Shown one piece after another: positions 8,463 through 17,261 of a stretch of DNA of 64,000 nucleotides. Below the pieces are notes generated by a model. The model saw only the letters and a program-made list of their open reading frames with translations, did no database searches and was not told the DNA's origin. The position numbers were made by a program, and so were the translations under genes. The stretch is taken from assembly GCA_000381625.1 (NCBI GenBank), contig KB906767.1:5934462-5998461 (forward strand). Direction: 5' to 3'. The first letter of the stretch is position 1; each line of letters opens with the position of its first letter. This stretch comes from Bryobacterales bacterium KBS 96. GTDB lineage: Bacteria > Acidobacteriota > Terriglobia > Bryobacterales > Bryobacteraceae.

Positions 8463-9803
8463 TCAGTAATTCTGGAATCCCGCGCGCTTCAGCCCTACTG
8501 TCGCTTCGCGGTTTTTCATAAACGTGCTCCACACGAAGCTGGTGCGAAGATTCTCGGCCATCAACATCGTGATGCCCGTATCGATGCCGATCACGTCCGG
8601 GTCGTACCAATTCTTAAGCGGGTTGAATGCATTAACGAACCCGTAGCGGCTCCATGCGTGTGTCCCATATTTTTCTTTGATGTTTTTCAGCACCTGCAGC
8701 GTCGGCTGCGGCAGAAACGCCAGCGAGCCCCCCGTCGCGCTTGGGACTACGGATCCGTCAATCGGCCCCATCTCCGGGGGGCCGCCCCAGATCACGTAGC
8801 CGTGTTGCGAATCTGAGGCGGTAATGCCCCACAGATCGTTGCTGTAGTCGGGAAATTGCTTCGCCAGCTCCAGGCAGAACCGCCGGTGCGCTTCGGTTGC
8901 AATCGCCGAATTTTTGAAGTAGTCGGCGTATTTGTCGCGTTTGCCGCGGAAGTCGAACCACGCTTGCGAATACTGATGTACGAACAAGGGCGCAAACGAG
9001 CCGATGTACCGGAGTCCGTCGTATTCAAAAATCGTTCGCTTCCAGGCGTTCCATGTTTCAGCAGGCAGAGGATGCGTCGAGGATCCGAGCCCCAGCAGAT
9101 ACATCATCATGAGTTCGCTGTAAAGATCCCAGCGATAGGGCAGAAAGCCGAGATCGGGCAGCCAGCCTTGCGGCAGAAGCGAGGTGTCCTCAGAAAGCCA
9201 ATTCCATTCGACGCGATTGAAAATCTGCCGGGCCAGGCGCGTAATATCGGCGTGCCCGAAATGTTGACGGCACGTCAGCACGCCGCAGAGCAGGATTGCG
9301 GTGTCTATGGAAGAGAGCTCGGAGTCCCACGTTCGGTCCCCAGTCTTCACGTTGGCCCAATGGTAAAAAAATCCGCGGTGTGCGGGCATCTTCTTCCAGA
9401 GAAACTGCAAGGTTGCCAGCACGCGGTTCCGGGCGTCGGCATGCGAGATATATCCGCGCTTCTCGCCGATGCAAAGGGCGGTAAGGCCGAACCCGGTCGC
9501 GGCGATGCTCGCCACAACCGTCTTGTCGGTCTCCCGTACATTGCAGCGATCTTTGATAAGTCCCGTTCCGGGGTCGCCTTGGTCCCAAAAAAACTGGAAA
9601 TTCGCTTTCTCCAGGTCGTCCAGGAACTGATCGTCTTCTTTTGACAGCGTGAAACCTGTGGGCGGTGTCCAAGGTTTAGGAGGTTGCTGTTCTGCCGCGG
9701 CTTCCAGTACGGCGGGCCCCAATAGGGCGCCAGCCGCCATGCCGCGCAGCAGCCCGCGCCGCGAAACCAAATGGCTATCGATGTGTTTGGCCTCCACCCA
9801 CAT
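8463..9803 (-). CDS. Tat-exported glucoamylase-like protein (glycoamylase family)
   Basis: The start at 9803 gives 446 residues with a Tat-type signal, SRRGLLRGMAAGALLG, ending near LEAAAEQ. The ribosome binding site is weak, so the start is uncertain. The body matches the glycoamylase-like (PF10091) alpha/alpha toroid proteins: FFWDQGDPGTGLIKDR near the start, FYHWAN and WDSELSSIDTA in the middle, LWGITASDSQHGY later, and a C-terminal IDTGITMLMAENLRT. Relatives act on beta-glucans or cyclic glucans. It is the first gene of the minus-strand run down to the MFS transporter and should act in the periplasm or outside the cell. Confidence 0.75.
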   Translation of the reverse strand: MWVEAKHIDSHLVSRRGLLRGMAAGALLGPAVLEAAAEQQPPKPWTPPTGFTLSKEDDQFLDDLEKANFQFFWDQGDPGTGLIKDRCNVRETDKTVVASIAATGFGLTALCIGEKRGYISHADARNRVLATLQFLWKKMPAHRGFFYHWANVKTGDRTWDSELSSIDTAILLCGVLTCRQHFGHADITRLARQIFNRVEWNWLSEDTSLLPQGWLPDLGFLPYRWDLYSELMMMYLLGLGSSTHPLPAETWNAWKRTIFEYDGLRYIGSFAPLFVHQYSQAWFDFRGKRDKYADYFKNSAIATEAHRRFCLELAKQFPDYSNDLWGITASDSQHGYVIWGGPPEMGPIDGSVVPSATGGSLAFLPQPTLQVLKNIKEKYGTHAWSRYGFVNAFNPLKNWYDPDVIGIDTGITMLMAENLRTSFVWSTFMKNREATVGLKRAGFQNY

Positions 9804-9902
9804 TAATCTAGACGATTGAAGGAGGGCTCTCGTGTCATGCCGATGCTGCGGCTCGAAACAAGCGCTGCGATTTGGGCATCGTAGAATCTGATAGGCATTG
9901 GG

Positions 9903-10901
9903 ATGACAAGACGACAAAAAGCGTTGCTCGCGTCGGGAATCACTGTTGCCGGCGGCGTCGTCGCTTCAGTGTTGCTGATTATTCGTCAGCGGAGTCCTGT
10001 TGTCGCCAGGCCTATCACCGTCGAGGGCGCGGTGCTGCGTCAGGACAGCGATCCCAGGAAAGAACAGCCTATCATCGATGCGGAAATCGCCGCCAAAGCC
10101 GGCGCCTCCAGCGCCGACGTACGAACCGATTCGTCCGGATTCTTTAAACTGACCCTCCGTCCCGGAGTTCTGCCCGGCCAATTCGTCGCGTTTAGTTTCC
10201 GCCATCCGGATTATCTGCCGGTCGACATCGTCGATATTCCGGGAGGTCAAATCTACATCATTCGCATGACTCCTCTCGTGAGCGAGGATGGTCCGAAGCC
10301 CAGCACGCCCGCAGTGCCGATCGGCGAAGTTCGCCTCAGATATTCGGTGAAGGCGACGAACACAGTGAACGTGAGCAGCGCCGCAAAGGCATTCGTCGTT
10401 TCGAATATCGGCAATATCCCCTGCGAGGGGCGCACGCCGTGTTCTCCCGATGGTAAATGGAAAGCGACGGAAGGATCTATCGATCTCGATGCCGGCGAGG
10501 GCAACGAATTTCAAAACGTCAGGGTATCCTGCATCGCCGGGCCATGCCCGTTCACAAAAATTGAGCCGTCGAAACCCTCTCACCCGGCGCGAAAGGTGAC
10601 GGTTTCCGTGCTCAACTGGTCCGATCCGGCGACGTTTCTGGTGGAGGCCGAAGTCATTCGCACGATGCGCAGCGACATGATTCGCGAGTTGTACCCGGTC
10701 ATCTTCGGCGAGGCGATGAACTTCACGTTGCCCGCCGCGGCGCAGGGGCCTAGCATCCAAGCCGATCTGAATGGTCAGCCCATTGTGTTTCCACTTGGGC
10801 CGGCTCTGAAGTTGTCATGGGCTAACTGCAGTCTCACGGTCGGTTCCGACGGTTCCAAAGCTTATCGATGTGAACTGAAGGCCGGATATCGATTCAAGTA
10901 A
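9903..10901 (+). CDS. Hypothetical membrane-anchored protein with a carboxypeptidase-regulatory-like domain
   Basis: The 332 residues begin with a short arginine-rich end and one hydrophobic segment (about 9-27, ASGITVAGGVVASVLLII), an N-terminal anchor with the rest outside the membrane. Residues about 38-125 look like a beta-sandwich of the carboxypeptidase-regulatory type (VEGAVL, TDSSGFFKLTL, FRHPDYLPVDI). The middle has four cysteines (PCEGRTPC, CIAGPC) that may pair. Molecular function is unknown. The gene is divergent from the glucoamylase-like gene and followed 73 bp later by a DUF2934 gene. Confidence 0.65.
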   Translation: MTRRQKALLASGITVAGGVVASVLLIIRQRSPVVARPITVEGAVLRQDSDPRKEQPIIDAEIAAKAGASSADVRTDSSGFFKLTLRPGVLPGQFVAFSFRHPDYLPVDIVDIPGGQIYIIRMTPLVSEDGPKPSTPAVPIGEVRLRYSVKATNTVNVSSAAKAFVVSNIGNIPCEGRTPCSPDGKWKATEGSIDLDAGEGNEFQNVRVSCIAGPCPFTKIEPSKPSHPARKVTVSVLNWSDPATFLVEAEVIRTMRSDMIRELYPVIFGEAMNFTLPAAAQGPSIQADLNGQPIVFPLGPALKLSWANCSLTVGSDGSKAYRCELKAGYRFK

Positions 10902-10974
10902 AACGTTTCGCGCGGTAACCGTAAGCGCCGGTAACATTCAATATGTACTCATGTCCTACTGAGGGAGAATCCGC

Positions 10975-11256
10975 ATGGCCACGACAAACACATCATTGGC
11001 TGCCAGTCCCAAAGAACAAAACGCGCGGAGCGCCAAGGCCGATCCCGCGAAAGAAGCAATTTCGCCGGTTTCCACCGAATCTGATCGGGCGGATGCCGCG
11101 GCCGGACGTTCCACTGCCCCGCAAAATGCGCCGGCGCACGAAGACATCGCAGTTCGCGCCTACCAGTGCTGGCACGAGCGAGGTTGCCCCGACGGTTCTC
11201 CCGAAGTGGACTGGCATCGCGCCGAAGGCGAGTTGCGGTCGAGCAAGAATCGTTAA
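10975..11256 (+). CDS. DUF2934 small protein
   Basis: A 93-residue protein with a good ribosome site (GAGGGAGA) before its ATG. The first 55 residues are low-complexity, rich in Ala, Ser and charged residues. The last third carries the DUF2934 signature, AVRAYQCWHERGCPDGSPEVDW followed within a few residues by AEGEL. DUF2934 proteins are common in Acidobacteria, rhizobia and other soil bacteria; their role is unknown. It is followed by the aldo/keto reductase gene after only 16 bp, so co-transcription is likely. Confidence 0.8.
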   Translation: MATTNTSLAASPKEQNARSAKADPAKEAISPVSTESDRADAAAGRSTAPQNAPAHEDIAVRAYQCWHERGCPDGSPEVDWHRAEGELRSSKNR

Positions 11257-11272
11257 AGCGCCGCTAACGCGC

Positions 11273-12412
11273 ATGCCTCAGTCCACTACTATCCGGCGCC
11301 GCGCATTTCTGCGGAATGCCGTGGCGAGCGCTGTCGCCGTGCCGCTTGCTTCGGGCCAGCAGAGTTCTGGTCCGGCCACGCAGGCGGGGATCGGCGCGAA
11401 CGAATCTCAATTGCCGAAAACGTCCTCTCCGGGCGACTTAAAAGGCGAAATGCTATATCGTCCGCTTGGCCGCACGGGTGAAACCGTTTCGGCTATTGGC
11501 CTTGGCGGCTCGCATATCGCCAAGCCCACGCTGACGGAAGCGGAAACGATACGCCTGATTCACGCGGCAATTGATCGCGGAATCACGTTCATGGACAATT
11601 CCTGGGATTACAACGAAGGCAGAAGCGAGAGGCTGATGGGGAAAGCTCTCTCCGAGAATCACTCCCGGAACAAGGTCTTCCTTATGACCAAAATCGACGG
11701 CCGTGCGAAAGGTGTGGCCGCCGAACAAATTGACTCCTCTCTAAAGCGCTTGCAGACGGACCATGTTGATCTCTTGCAATTCCACGAGATCCTCAGATAT
11801 GACGATCCGGACCGCATCTTCAGCGAGGGCTGCGCGTTGGAGGCGGTTCTCGAAGCCAAAAAAGCGGGAAAGTTCAAGTTCATCGGTTTCACTGGGCATA
11901 AGGACCCGCACGTTCACCTGTACATGCTGGAGGTGGCCGCAAAGCACAGTTTTCGCTTCGATACCGTACAAATGCCGCTTAACGTGATGGATGCGCACTT
12001 TCGCAGCTTCACCCATTTAGTTGTGCCGAGGCTGACCGCGGCAGGAATTGGCGTTTTAGGAATGAAGCCCTTCGGCGGGGGCGATGGGATCATTTTGAAG
12101 AGCAACACCGTGAAACCTGTCGAGTGTTTGCACTATGCGCTCAATCTGCCCACTTCCGTTGTAATCACCGGCGTCGACAAGCAGCAGGTGCTCGATCAAG
12201 CCTTCGAAGCTGCTAAGGCGTTCCGCCTAATGGATGAACAGCAGACCGCGTCGCTGCTGTCGAAGACAGAACAAGCCGCGAAGAACGGCCAGTACGAGTT
12301 GTTCAAGACCACGGCGCATTTCGATACGACGGCCCGGCACCCCAGATTGGCTGGGGTCCGACAGCCCGGCCGTACAGAAGCTGGCCCCCGAACTCCCCGG
12401 CTGATCTTCTAG
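11273..12412 (+). CDS. Tat-exported aldo/keto reductase with a frameshifted C-terminus
   Basis: The ATG at 11273 opens a Tat signal (TTIRRRAFLRNAVASAVAV). The body is an aldo/keto reductase barrel: LGRTGETVSAIGLGGSHI, catalytic-type Asp and Tyr in FMDNSWDYNEGRSE, Lys in MTKIDGR and His in LLQFHEI. These enzymes reduce carbonyls with NADPH. The tail in this frame (ARHPRLAGVRQPGRTEAGP) looks unlike the family. Dropping one C from the run at 12342-12345 restores PDWLGSDSPAVQKLAPELPG, ending at the TGA at 12404, which resembles the normal ending. So there is either a real late frameshift or a sequencing error; only about 25 end residues are affected. Confidence 0.8.
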   Translation: MPQSTTIRRRAFLRNAVASAVAVPLASGQQSSGPATQAGIGANESQLPKTSSPGDLKGEMLYRPLGRTGETVSAIGLGGSHIAKPTLTEAETIRLIHAAIDRGITFMDNSWDYNEGRSERLMGKALSENHSRNKVFLMTKIDGRAKGVAAEQIDSSLKRLQTDHVDLLQFHEILRYDDPDRIFSEGCALEAVLEAKKAGKFKFIGFTGHKDPHVHLYMLEVAAKHSFRFDTVQMPLNVMDAHFRSFTHLVVPRLTAAGIGVLGMKPFGGGDGIILKSNTVKPVECLHYALNLPTSVVITGVDKQQVLDQAFEAAKAFRLMDEQQTASLLSKTEQAAKNGQYELFKTTAHFDTTARHPRLAGVRQPGRTEAGPRTPRLIF

Positions 12413-12463
12413 TTGCCTGAGTGTTTCGAGACGCGCACGCAGTCGATCAGCATCGTTTGTGGA

Positions 12464-12483
12464 GTCAAGGAGCGGACGTCTTC
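12464..12483 (+). repeat. Partial copy of the dispersed repeat core (TCAAGGAGCGGACGTCTTC)
   Basis: These bases match the end of the repeat core found at 53986-54081 and 60009-60143 (TGTCAAGGAGTGGACG and its continuation). The copy is short and sits in the gap before the FAH-family gene. Confidence 0.45.
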
Positions 12484-12578
12484 GACGGCCAACTTCGGGG
12501 GGCGCTCAACTGCGAGTCGAATCCGCGGCAGCGGGTTTGACTTCGGTTCATGGCGATAAACTCGAAGATCGGCCCACC

Positions 12579-13550
12579 GTGCGTCTGTGTACCTTCGAAA
12601 TCCGCACTCATCTTGGCCGCTGCCGGCGGCTCGGGCTCTTCCTCGCCGACGGCGTTCTAGATATCAATTTCGCGACGGCCTGGCGGCTCGCTGCGGAAGG
12701 CGTTCTGAATCCGCATCAGCTCGCCAACGCGCTTGTTCCATCGGGTATGCTTCTATTCATCTCTCTCGGAGAGAGGGCGCTTGCCGAAGCGCGTCTGACA
12801 ATCGACCGATGGAAGGAATCGAAACCCGATGGCGGGCCAGGAGGCGAGACACTCCTGTACGCTCGTGATGAAGTCCATTTCACGACGCCACTGCCCGACC
12901 CCCGTTCGATCCGCGATTTCTATGCGTTCGAAGAACATGTGCGCAAAGGTTTCGCCAAACGGGATGAACCCGTGCCCAAGGAGTGGTACGAACTGCCGGT
13001 CTACTACAAAACCGCGGCACACAACCTGCTTGGTCCGGAAGCGGATGTCAACTGGCCCTCGTTCACCCAAAGGTTTGATTTCGAGTTGGAGTTAGCGGCA
13101 GTAATCGGCCGCGCCGGGCGGGACATCAAGGCTGCCAACGCCAGTCCATACATCTTCGGCTACACCATCATGAACGACTTCAGCGCACGCGATATCCAGC
13201 GCCGCGAGATGAAGGTTCGCCTAGGCCCCGCGAAGGGGAAGGATTGGGCGACCGCGCTTGGGCCCGTCATCGTAACGGCGGATGAGATTCCAGACCCGCA
13301 CAATCTTGCAATGTCCGCGCGGATCAATGGCGAATTTTGGTCGAGCGGAAATTCAAAAGATATGTTCTGGAGCTTCGAGCAGATGATCGAGTTTTTGACA
13401 GAGGACGATTTCATCCAGCCCGGCGACATTATCGGTTCCGGCACGGTCGGAACTGGTTGTGGCCTTGAACTGGACCGCTGGGTACAACGTGGCGATGTGA
13501 TGGAACTCGAAGTTGAGCACATCGGCGTGCTGCGGAATCGCGTACGATGA
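12579..13550 (+). CDS. Fumarylacetoacetate hydrolase (FAH) family protein
   Basis: I place the start at the GTG at 12579 (VRLCTFEI...), since upstream codons run through repeat sequence; the ribosome site is weak, so this is tentative. The product of about 323 residues has the FAH fold: SIRDFYAFEEHVRKG with the catalytic-type His, the metal-binding Glu in FDFELELAAVIG, the block YIFGYTIMNDFSARD, then LGPVIVT and the closing GSGTVGTGCGLEL. Members hydrolyse or isomerise beta-diketo and acylpyruvate compounds in aromatic or sugar-acid catabolism. It probably follows the aldo/keto reductase in one unit, about 170 bp apart. Confidence 0.85.
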   Translation: MRLCTFEIRTHLGRCRRLGLFLADGVLDINFATAWRLAAEGVLNPHQLANALVPSGMLLFISLGERALAEARLTIDRWKESKPDGGPGGETLLYARDEVHFTTPLPDPRSIRDFYAFEEHVRKGFAKRDEPVPKEWYELPVYYKTAAHNLLGPEADVNWPSFTQRFDFELELAAVIGRAGRDIKAANASPYIFGYTIMNDFSARDIQRREMKVRLGPAKGKDWATALGPVIVTADEIPDPHNLAMSARINGEFWSSGNSKDMFWSFEQMIEFLTEDDFIQPGDIIGSGTVGTGCGLELDRWVQRGDVMELEVEHIGVLRNRVR

Positions 13551-13638
13551 ATGGCAAGACACCGGAACAAACCCCTTCGTACTGCCAGCGGTACCGCGCC
13601 AAGCAATCCAACCCCGAATGTGTACGCTAAAACTTACT

Positions 13639-14424
13639 ATGCGCTTGGTGCTCTTCGCGGCTGTTCTCGCTATCTCGATGCTCGGTTGTCCCGCACAAAC
13701 GGCCATTCCGGTATACAGCTACAAAGTCGTTCACGTTTTTCCGCATGATGGCGCGGCATTCACCGAGGGGCTCTTTTATCGCAACGGATTTCTTTATGAA
13801 AGTACCGGGTTGCCAGGACGCTCATCAATCAGGAAGGTGAGACTGGAGACGGGCGAAGTCGTGCAACAACTGACCGTTCCCGAGCCTTACTTCGGAGAGG
13901 GAGTCGTCGCGTGGAAGAACCGGCTGATCGAACTCACCTACACTACTCAGCTTGGATTTATCTACGACCTTGACACGTTCGCATTGCAGGGCACGTTTCA
14001 TTATCCCGGCCAAGGCTGGTCGATGACGCAAGACGGAAAACAAATCATCATGGACGACGGAACACCCGACATTCGATTTTGGGATCCCAAGAGCCTGAAG
14101 GAAGTCAACCGCATCAGAGTGACGGCAAATGGTGAGGCGGTAGAGAACTTAAATGAGCTGGAGTGGGTCAACGGTGAGATCTATGCCAATATCTGGCACA
14201 CCGATCGTATCGCGCGCATCAATCCCGCCAATGGAAAGGTCCTTGGTTGGATCGACCTTACTGGTTTGCTGCCGAAAGCCGACTTTTTGCCTGAACCCGA
14301 CGGATCTGAGCAAGTTCTGAATGGAATCGCCTATGATTCCAAACGGGATCGTCTATTCGTGACGGGAAAATACTGGCCTAAGTTATTTGAAATTCGGCTT
14401 CAGAGAGGATCGGATATTCGGTAG
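13639..14424 (+). CDS. Glutaminyl-peptide cyclotransferase (bacterial/plant type)
   Basis: The likely start at 13639 gives an N-terminal signal (MRLVLFAAVLAISMLGCPAQ), with Cys17 as a possible lipoprotein site; an ATG at 13618 is also possible. The mature 245 residues match the glutamine cyclotransferase propeller (PF05096): FPHDGAAFTEGLFYRNGFLYESTG, FGEGVVAW, LTYTTQLGFIYD, the conserved MDDGTPDIRFWD and NELEWVNGEIYANIW. The enzyme converts N-terminal glutamine to pyroglutamate on exported proteins or peptides. It lies 88 bp after the FAH-family gene and converges on the cupin gene. Confidence 0.85.
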   Translation: MRLVLFAAVLAISMLGCPAQTAIPVYSYKVVHVFPHDGAAFTEGLFYRNGFLYESTGLPGRSSIRKVRLETGEVVQQLTVPEPYFGEGVVAWKNRLIELTYTTQLGFIYDLDTFALQGTFHYPGQGWSMTQDGKQIIMDDGTPDIRFWDPKSLKEVNRIRVTANGEAVENLNELEWVNGEIYANIWHTDRIARINPANGKVLGWIDLTGLLPKADFLPEPDGSEQVLNGIAYDSKRDRLFVTGKYWPKLFEIRLQRGSDIR

Positions 14425-14483
14425 CGAACCTGCTGCGGTTACTTCGTTCGGGAAGTATCGGACAAACACTACTCCGTTTCTGC

Positions 14484-14633
14484 CTATGCCTTTGGCGATT
14501 CCATCTGCGCATTCAGAACTCTCTCCGCCGTCTCAACCCCATACACGGGCAGCGCGGGATCGATTAGCAGTCCAATCTGATTGAGCCGCGCGTTTGCCCA
14601 GGGCGCTATGTCGCACGATTTCAGTGCATGCCA
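14484..14633 (-). pseudogene. Possible 3-prime remnant of an unidentified gene
   Basis: On the minus strand, 49 codons are open before the TAG at 14484. They read as ordinary protein (SCDIAPWANARLNQIGLLID, then ALPVYGVETAERVLNAQME), and the open stretch starts exactly where a dispersed repeat begins. I could not identify a family. It may be the end of a gene removed by rearrangement at the repeat, or chance. Confidence 0.3.
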
Positions 14634-14698
14634 CTTACTTTGGGTGGAGCAGGCGCCCAGCTTGCGCGCGGCTCTCCGCCGCGCTCTTCGGATCTTGC
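14632..14698. repeat. About 65-bp dispersed repeat, copy 1
   Basis: This stretch (CACTTACTTTGGGTGG, CGCGGCTCTCCGCCGCGCTC, GGATCTTGC) matches 31728-31794 at most positions across roughly 65 bp. It holds internal palindromes (CGCGGC...GCCGCG) and sits between convergent genes. Confidence 0.7.
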
Positions 14699-14702
14699 TC
14701 TC

Positions 14703-15170
14703 CTACTGATGCACTTTCACAACGAAATACGTAAACGTTTTTCCGGGCGCGAGCTTCAGTTGATGCGGCGTATTCGGCGCGATATGGACGATATCGCCGG
14801 CCGCGAGTTGCTGTGACTCACCGCCTGTGATTCCGCTCCCGCGCAACTCGCCAGGGCTTTCCGTCTTGGCTTTCACCATCTTGCCGCCCGTGACGAGAGT
14901 TGCTTCGCCCTCGACCACCATGAAGACGTCGGCATCGTGAGCGTGGAACTCCGAAGACCCGGTCTTATCGCGAAAAGCAATCATGGTCAGGTGGTTACCG
15001 TAGCGTTCGAGAGTTTCCCCGGCGAACCCGACTCCATTCTTCTTGCTTTTCGCGGCAAGCTTCTGCGTCATCTGGTGCAAATCGGCAGAGGTGTAAAGGT
15101 CGACAGGCTTTTGTGCGGCGAAACACATTCCGGCAAACGAGAGAGAGAGAGCAAGCAGTGTAGGTTTCAT
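14703..15170 (-). CDS. Secreted cupin-domain protein
   Basis: A 155-residue product with a clear signal peptide (MKPTLLALSLSFAGMCFAAQ). The mature part is a single cupin barrel: the first motif is FHAHDADVFMVVEGEATLVTGG and the second is GDIVHIAPNTPHQLKL, with His and Glu positions suited to bind a metal. The closing FTYFVVKVHQ is typical of small periplasmic cupins found in Acidobacteria. The enzymatic or binding role is unknown. The start codon overlaps the stop of oligopeptidase B by four bases (ATGA), so the two proteins are co-translated. Confidence 0.8.
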   Translation of the reverse strand: MKPTLLALSLSFAGMCFAAQKPVDLYTSADLHQMTQKLAAKSKKNGVGFAGETLERYGNHLTMIAFRDKTGSSEFHAHDADVFMVVEGEATLVTGGKMVKAKTESPGELRGSGITGGESQQLAAGDIVHIAPNTPHQLKLAPGKTFTYFVVKVHQ

Positions 15171-17203
15171 GAATCGAGCGGAGTCTCCAAACTCTTTACT
15201 ATAAACGCATAGCTGAAGGCCGTGTCCTTAAATCGCCCGTACCGGCCGGAGGCGCCGAAGTGGCCGGCTTCCATGTTGGTTTTTAGCAGATGCAAATTCC
15301 GGTCGGTTCTGGCGACGCGCAATTTCGCTGTCCACTTAGCCGGTTCCCAATAAGACACGCGCGGATCGGACAGTCCGGCCGTAATCAGCATATGCGGATA
15401 GGCTCCCGGCTTCACGTTATCGTACGGCGAATACGATTTGATGTAGCGGTAGTAGATCTCGTCCTGCGGATTTCCCCATTCCTCGTATTCGCCTATGGTG
15501 AGTGGAAGCGTGGGGTCGAGGCATGTCGTCAGCGTGTCCACGAATGGAACTCGCACCACCACGGTATGAAACAGATCGGGCCGCATATTTACCACGGCGC
15601 CCGCCAGCAGGCCGCCCGCGCTGCCTCCCTGGATTGCGAGTTTCTCTTTCGACGTGTAACGTTCCGCGATCAGATGCTCGGCGCAGCCAATGAAGTCCGT
15701 AAACGTGTTCTTCTTCTGAAGCAGCTTGCCGCTGTTGTACCAGGCGCGGCCGCGGTCGCCGCCGCCGCGAATATGTGCGATGGAGTAAACGAATCCGCGG
15801 TCGAGCAGCGAAACCAGCTCAGAACGGAACTCAGGTTCGGATCGTATCCCGTACGAGCCATATCCATAGAGCAGCAGAGGCGCGCGTCCGTCTCGTGCAA
15901 ATCCCTTTTTGTAGACCAGCGAGATCGGAACCGCTGTTCCATCTTCGGCAGTCGCCCAAATACGTTCGGATGTGTAATCGCGGGCGTCGTAACCGATGAT
16001 TTCCGTCCGTTTACGCAACTCACGGTCCTGGCTCCGCATGTTGTAATCGAATACCGACTCCGGCGTGACCAGGGAGGTGTAGGTGAAGCGCAACGTATCC
16101 GTGTCGAAGACCTCGTTCGGCGCGCCGCCCAGAGTGTACGCAGGTTCGTCGAAACGGATGTAGTGTATGTCGCCGGTTACCAGGTTCTGAATCCGAATCG
16201 CGGGGAGACCTGCATTGCGCTCGTGTACAACCAGGTAATCGCGGAAAGCATCAACGCCCTCGATTGTGACGCCATCCCGCATCGGGAGAAACTCTATTGC
16301 GGTCTCCCACCGCGGGCTTTGCGCGGACACAAGCAGGATTCGGAATTCCTCCGCCGCATCGTTTGTCTGCACGTAGAAATCGTCACCATGCGATTCGACA
16401 TCGTACAGAACGCCCTGCCGGCGCGGCCAGACAATCTGGAAGTTTCCCTCGGGAGCGTTTGCGTCCAGGAAATAGACTTCGGATGTGACTTTGCTCTCGC
16501 TCTGAAGGAAGAGATGCCGGTGATCTCTGGATTTATACAATTCGACTTCGAAACGCTCATCCGTTTCTTCAAAAATCAGGTCGTCTTCTATGTTGCCCAA
16601 ACGGTGGCGCCAAATCCGGTACGGACGCTTGGCATCGTCGAGCGTCACGTAAAAGAGATGCTCATTGTCGTTAGCCCACACCAGGCTGTAATACGTGTTG
16701 GCAATGCTGTCCGGCAAGACGCGGCCTGAGGGAAGATCTTTGATCCGCGTTATATAAATTTCGTCGCCTTCCGTATCGGTGGAGTATGCGAGCAATTGTT
16801 CGTTCGGACTCAGCTCGAAATTTCCAAGAGAGAAGAACTTATGTCCAAAAGCGATCTCGTTTTCGTCGAAGATGATTTGCTCGGGGCCATCGGGAAGCCG
16901 CCGGCAATGAATCGGATAGGCTTTGCCTTTTTCGGTCCGCGTGTAATAAAGAAACGATCCGAGCGGGAAGGGAACACCGCTATCGTCCTCGTGGATTCTC
17001 CCGAGCATCTCCTCATAAAGCTTCTGCTGCAGGTCCTTAACCGGCTCCATCACATGTTCGGTGTATCGATTCTCCGCCTCCAGATAGGCGAGCACCTCGG
17101 GATTATCGCGTTCTCGAAGCCAGTAGTAATTATCTACGCGCACATCCCCATGACAAATGAGCTGTTTCGGAATCACGTTTGCGATGGGAGGAGAAGCATC
17201 CAT
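15167..17203 (-). CDS. ptrB: Oligopeptidase B-like S9 serine peptidase
   Basis: The start at 17203 (MDASPPIANVIPK) gives 678 residues, the usual size for S9A oligopeptidases, and avoids overlap with the divergent acyl-CoA synthetase. An N-terminal seven-bladed propeller (residues about 70-400) begins after DNYYWLRERDNPEVLAYLEAEN. The C-terminal hydrolase domain has the nucleophile in QGGSAGGLLAG, Asp in ITAGLSDPRVSYWEP and His in MEAGHFGASGRY. It cleaves short peptides after basic residues, probably in the cytoplasm, since there is no signal peptide. The downstream cupin gene overlaps by four bases. The weak ribosome site makes the exact start uncertain. Confidence 0.9.
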   Translation of the reverse strand: MDASPPIANVIPKQLICHGDVRVDNYYWLRERDNPEVLAYLEAENRYTEHVMEPVKDLQQKLYEEMLGRIHEDDSGVPFPLGSFLYYTRTEKGKAYPIHCRRLPDGPEQIIFDENEIAFGHKFFSLGNFELSPNEQLLAYSTDTEGDEIYITRIKDLPSGRVLPDSIANTYYSLVWANDNEHLFYVTLDDAKRPYRIWRHRLGNIEDDLIFEETDERFEVELYKSRDHRHLFLQSESKVTSEVYFLDANAPEGNFQIVWPRRQGVLYDVESHGDDFYVQTNDAAEEFRILLVSAQSPRWETAIEFLPMRDGVTIEGVDAFRDYLVVHERNAGLPAIRIQNLVTGDIHYIRFDEPAYTLGGAPNEVFDTDTLRFTYTSLVTPESVFDYNMRSQDRELRKRTEIIGYDARDYTSERIWATAEDGTAVPISLVYKKGFARDGRAPLLLYGYGSYGIRSEPEFRSELVSLLDRGFVYSIAHIRGGGDRGRAWYNSGKLLQKKNTFTDFIGCAEHLIAERYTSKEKLAIQGGSAGGLLAGAVVNMRPDLFHTVVVRVPFVDTLTTCLDPTLPLTIGEYEEWGNPQDEIYYRYIKSYSPYDNVKPGAYPHMLITAGLSDPRVSYWEPAKWTAKLRVARTDRNLHLLKTNMEAGHFGASGRYGRFKDTAFSYAFIVKSLETPLDS

Positions 17204-17261
17204 ATTCGAGCGAAAGCAACCAGAGTAGCGCACGCCATCGCTCGCGCATGCCGCGTCGGCT

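Noticed and set aside
15290-16729. A 479-codon plus-strand open frame across oligopeptidase B
   Set aside because: It is antisense to a gene with complete S9 motifs, has no domain sense and arises from high GC and codon use.
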